From the NCBI GenBank assembly GCA_021823385.1, contig JAKAOC010000092.1:1-7931 (forward strand): a stretch of DNA of 7,931 bases. Direction: 5' to 3'. The notes below the pieces were generated by a model. That model did no database searches. It had not been told where the DNA came from and saw nothing but the letters and a program-made list of their open reading frames with translations. Each line of letters begins with the position of its first letter. Position 1 is the first letter of the stretch. Below are positions 5,859 through 7,931 of the stretch, in pieces. The DNA is from Actinomycetes bacterium (GTDB taxonomy: Bacteria; Actinomycetota; Acidimicrobiia; Acidimicrobiales; Acidimicrobiaceae). The position numbers and the translations under genes are program-made.

Positions 5859-5944
5859 ATCTCACCGACGTGGCTCTGGTCACCCTTTCCATCCTCATGA
5901 TGGCCTATCTCGGCCTCGCCCTCGTCAAGCCGGAGAAGTTCTGA
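5855..5944 (+). CDS. kdpF: KdpF, small membrane subunit of the Kdp K+-ATPase
   Basis: A 29-residue protein with a GTG start, reading VNLTDVALVT to ALVKPEKF. It consists of one membrane helix (about 6-23) followed by the KPEKF tail that marks KdpF, and has the usual length for the family. KdpF binds the KdpA side of the KdpFABC complex and stabilises it in the membrane. A GGAG sits 5 nt before the GTG. The start overlaps the micro-ORF stop by 4 nt, and its TGA shares one base with the kdpA ATG (TGATG). The codons for the PEK of KPEKF contain GGAGAAG (5932-5938), which is the ribosome-binding site for kdpA. Confidence 0.9.
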   Translation: MNLTDVALVTLSILMMAYLGLALVKPEKF

Positions 5945-7638
5945 TGCAGGCGGCAATCACCATCGTCGTCCTGGTGGCGATCCTCGCCCTCGCCTGGCGC
6001 TTCCTCGGGGACTACCTGGCCGCCGTATACGGCGGCCGCGTCCGCTGGCTGGCTCCCGTCGAGCGCCTCGCCTACCGCGCCCTCGGAGTCGACGCCACTG
6101 CCGAGCAGGACTGGAAGACCTATGCGGCCTCGCTGATCGCCTTCTCCGTCGTCGCGCTCTTCTTCACCTACGCCATCCAGCGGCTCCAGGGCTCCCTCCC
6201 CCTCAACCCCCAGCATCTCCCCGGCGTCACGCCGGCGCTCGCCTTCAACACGGCCGTCTCCTTCGTGACCAACACCAACTGGCAGAACTACGCCGGTGAG
6301 ACCACGATGAGCTACTTCACCCAGATGGCGGCGCTGACGGTGCAGATGTTCGCCTCGGCGGCGGTTGGAATTGCCGTCGCCATCGCCCTGGTGCGTGGCC
6401 TGGCTGCACGCAAGCGGGAGACCATCGGCAACTTCTGGGTGGACGTCGTGCGCGGAACCCTCTACGTGCTCCTGCCCATCGCTGCGGTGGCGGCACTGGT
6501 CTTCGTGGCCCAGGGGGCCGTGCAAACCCTCGCCGGCCCGGCGCACGTCAGCGACGCTCTCAACGGGGTCCGCCAGGTGATTCCCAGGGGACCGGCCGCC
6601 TCACAGGAAGCCATCAAGCAGTTCGGCACAAACGGGGGCGGCTTCTTCAACGCCAACGGCGCCCACCCCTTCGAAAATCCGACTCCGCTCACCAACCTCC
6701 TGTCGGTCGTCCTGATCCTGGCCATCCCGGTCGCACTCACCCGCACCTTCGGCAAGATGGTTCACAGCATGCGCCAAGGCGTGGCGATTCTCGCGGTGAT
6801 GACGGTGATCTTCGCCGGCACCCTGGCCATTACCGCCGTCGCCGAGAGCCGTGGCAACGCCGCCGTCCACCATGCGGGCATCACCGCGCAGGCTAGCGGC
6901 AACCTGGTCGGCAAGGATACCCGCTTCGGCACCTTCGACTCGGTCCTCTACGACGTCACCTCCACCCAGACCTCCACGGGCAGCGTCAACTCCACCCCGG
7001 ACTCCTACACTCCGCTCGGCGGCCTCGGGCTGCTCTCGGGGATGATGCTGGGTGAGGTCTCCCCCGGCGGAGTCGGCAGCGGCCTCTACACCATCCTGCT
7101 CTTCGCCATCCTGGCGGTCTTCATCGGCGGCCTGATGGTGGGGCGAACACCCGAATACCTGGGAAAGAAGATCCAGGCCAAGCAGGTGCAGCTGGCCACG
7201 ATCGGCATCCTGGTCATGCCCATGACCGTGCTGATCCTGACGGCGATCGCCGTGGAGACCGCCTCGGGCCGCGCCGGGCCGCTCAACGCGGGGCCGCACG
7301 GATTCACCGAGATCCTTTACGCCTTCACCTCCCAGGGCAACAACAACGGCTCGGCCTTCGCGGGCTTGAGCAGCAACACCGCCTTCTACAACATCGCCGG
7401 CGCCATCGCAATGCTGCTCGGCCGGTTCGGAGTCATCCTGCCCACCCTGGCCCTGGCCGGCTCGCTGGCGAAGAAGACGCCCGTGCCCGAGGGCGAAGGC
7501 ACCTTCCGTACCGACAGCCCCATCTTCGGAGTCCTACTCACCGGCGTACTTGTCATAGTCGGCGGCCTCACCTTCTTCCCCGCCCTCGCCCTCGGCCCTG
7601 TGGCGGAGCAGCTCGCAACCGGGAGGATCTGGCCGTGA
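5944..7638 (+). CDS. kdpA: KdpA, potassium-translocating channel-like subunit
   Basis: A complete 564-residue membrane protein, close to the 557 residues of E. coli KdpA. It forms the selectivity filter of the KdpFABC P-type ATPase and passes K+ towards KdpB. All four pore loops are visible: NTAVSFVTNTNWQ (102-114), GTNGGGFFNANGAHPFENPT (228-247), GEVSPGGVGSGLY (370-382) and TSQGNNNGSAFAGL (462-475). The third loop has SP before GGVGSGLY where E. coli has other residues; as I recall this is a common variant outside enterobacteria. About ten hydrophobic segments are distributed along the protein. The ATG at 5944 follows GGAGAAG at 5 nt spacing and overlaps the kdpF stop by one base; the open frame upstream of it is just readthrough of the kdpF region. 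Its end contains GGGAGG (7621-7626), the ribosome-binding site for kdpB. Confidence 0.97.
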   Translation: MQAAITIVVLVAILALAWRFLGDYLAAVYGGRVRWLAPVERLAYRALGVDATAEQDWKTYAASLIAFSVVALFFTYAIQRLQGSLPLNPQHLPGVTPALAFNTAVSFVTNTNWQNYAGETTMSYFTQMAALTVQMFASAAVGIAVAIALVRGLAARKRETIGNFWVDVVRGTLYVLLPIAAVAALVFVAQGAVQTLAGPAHVSDALNGVRQVIPRGPAASQEAIKQFGTNGGGFFNANGAHPFENPTPLTNLLSVVLILAIPVALTRTFGKMVHSMRQGVAILAVMTVIFAGTLAITAVAESRGNAAVHHAGITAQASGNLVGKDTRFGTFDSVLYDVTSTQTSTGSVNSTPDSYTPLGGLGLLSGMMLGEVSPGGVGSGLYTILLFAILAVFIGGLMVGRTPEYLGKKIQAKQVQLATIGILVMPMTVLILTAIAVETASGRAGPLNAGPHGFTEILYAFTSQGNNNGSAFAGLSSNTAFYNIAGAIAMLLGRFGVILPTLALAGSLAKKTPVPEGEGTFRTDSPIFGVLLTGVLVIVGGLTFFPALALGPVAEQLATGRIWP

Positions 7639-7931
7639 CCACCACTGTTCAAGCGCCGATTCAGACCGAACCCAAGCGCCGGCGGGTCGCCGCCTTCGAC
7701 AGACGGATAGTCACCGACGCCCTGCGCGCCTCTTTTACCAAGCTCGACCCCCGCGTCCAGGCCAAGAACCCGGTCATGTTCGTCGTGCTGGTGGGAACGG
7801 TCGTGACCGCCATCGACACCGTCGCCAACCGCAGCGGGTTCGGCCTGGCCATCACCATCTGGCTGCTGCTGACGGTCCTGTTCGCCAACTTCGCCGAAGC
7901 GATGGCCGAGGGGCGCGGCAAGGCGCAGGCG
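7635..7931 (+). CDS. kdpB: KdpB, P-type ATPase catalytic subunit, N-terminal fragment
   Basis: The first 99 codons of kdpB; the gene runs off the window. The GTG start at 7635 overlaps the kdpA stop as GTGA and follows GGGAGG (7621-7626) at 8 nt spacing. After a basic cytoplasmic tail come LDPRVQAKNPVMFVV, a first membrane helix (about 47-64), a second (about 68-84), and the KdpB signature NFAEAMAEGRGKAQA at the window end. KdpB hydrolyses ATP through an aspartyl-phosphate to drive K+ uptake through KdpA. The phosphorylation DKTG motif and other catalytic parts lie beyond the window. The continuing operon is expected to include kdpC. Confidence 0.95.
   Translation, partial: MTTTVQAPIQTEPKRRRVAAFDRRIVTDALRASFTKLDPRVQAKNPVMFVVLVGTVVTAIDTVANRSGFGLAITIWLLLTVLFANFAEAMAEGRGKAQA

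Noticed and set aside
5746..5943. N-terminal extension of KdpA back to 5746
   Set aside because: The extension is rich in Trp, Ser and Arg and is out of frame with the clear micro-ORF and kdpF. The ATG at 5944 has a good ribosome-binding site and gives the normal KdpA length.

Overview
This high-GC window (roughly two thirds G+C by eye) carries a potassium-responsive kdp locus: regulator, a sensor kinase in two pieces, and the start of the KdpFABC transport ATPase operon. An APC-family permease and the tail of a PLP-dependent lyase/aminotransferase lie beside it. High GC, GTG starts, two apparently leaderless genes with a -10 box 7 nt before the ATG, and a stand-alone KdpD sensor domain suggest an actinobacterial or other high-GC lineage. 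The sequence alone cannot fix the taxon.

Layout. Bases 2-358 (+) encode the C-terminus of a MalY/PatB-like enzyme. Bases 359-602 hold a promoter with a perfect TATAAT and a tiny upstream ORF that overlaps the permease start. Bases 603-2066 (+) encode the APC permease. It converges on a two-gene operon on the minus strand, in which a membrane histidine kinase (4372-2825) overlaps kdpE (2828-2133) by ATGA. A 144-bp divergent region with a 17-bp inverted repeat leads on the plus strand to a protein made only of the KdpD sensor and Usp domains (4517-5686). After an 88-bp regulatory gap come a 27-residue micro-ORF, kdpF, kdpA and the first 99 codons of kdpB. All of these are joined by stop/start overlaps.

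How it fits together. The 389-residue sensor/Usp protein and the 515-residue kinase add up to about one full-length KdpD (about 890-900 residues). The locus therefore looks like a KdpD cut just before its first membrane helix, with the halves transcribed divergently. The kinase would phosphorylate KdpE. KdpE probably acts at the gap before kdpF, where CGTTAACG-N4-GTTGAC occurs twice, exactly 32 bp apart. The resulting ATPase would import K+ when K+ is scarce.

The proteins belong to known families. The least explained parts are the tandem operator-like repeats, the micro-ORF before kdpF, the divergent split of KdpD, and the uORF before the permease. I see no CRISPR array, mobile element, tRNA or rRNA.
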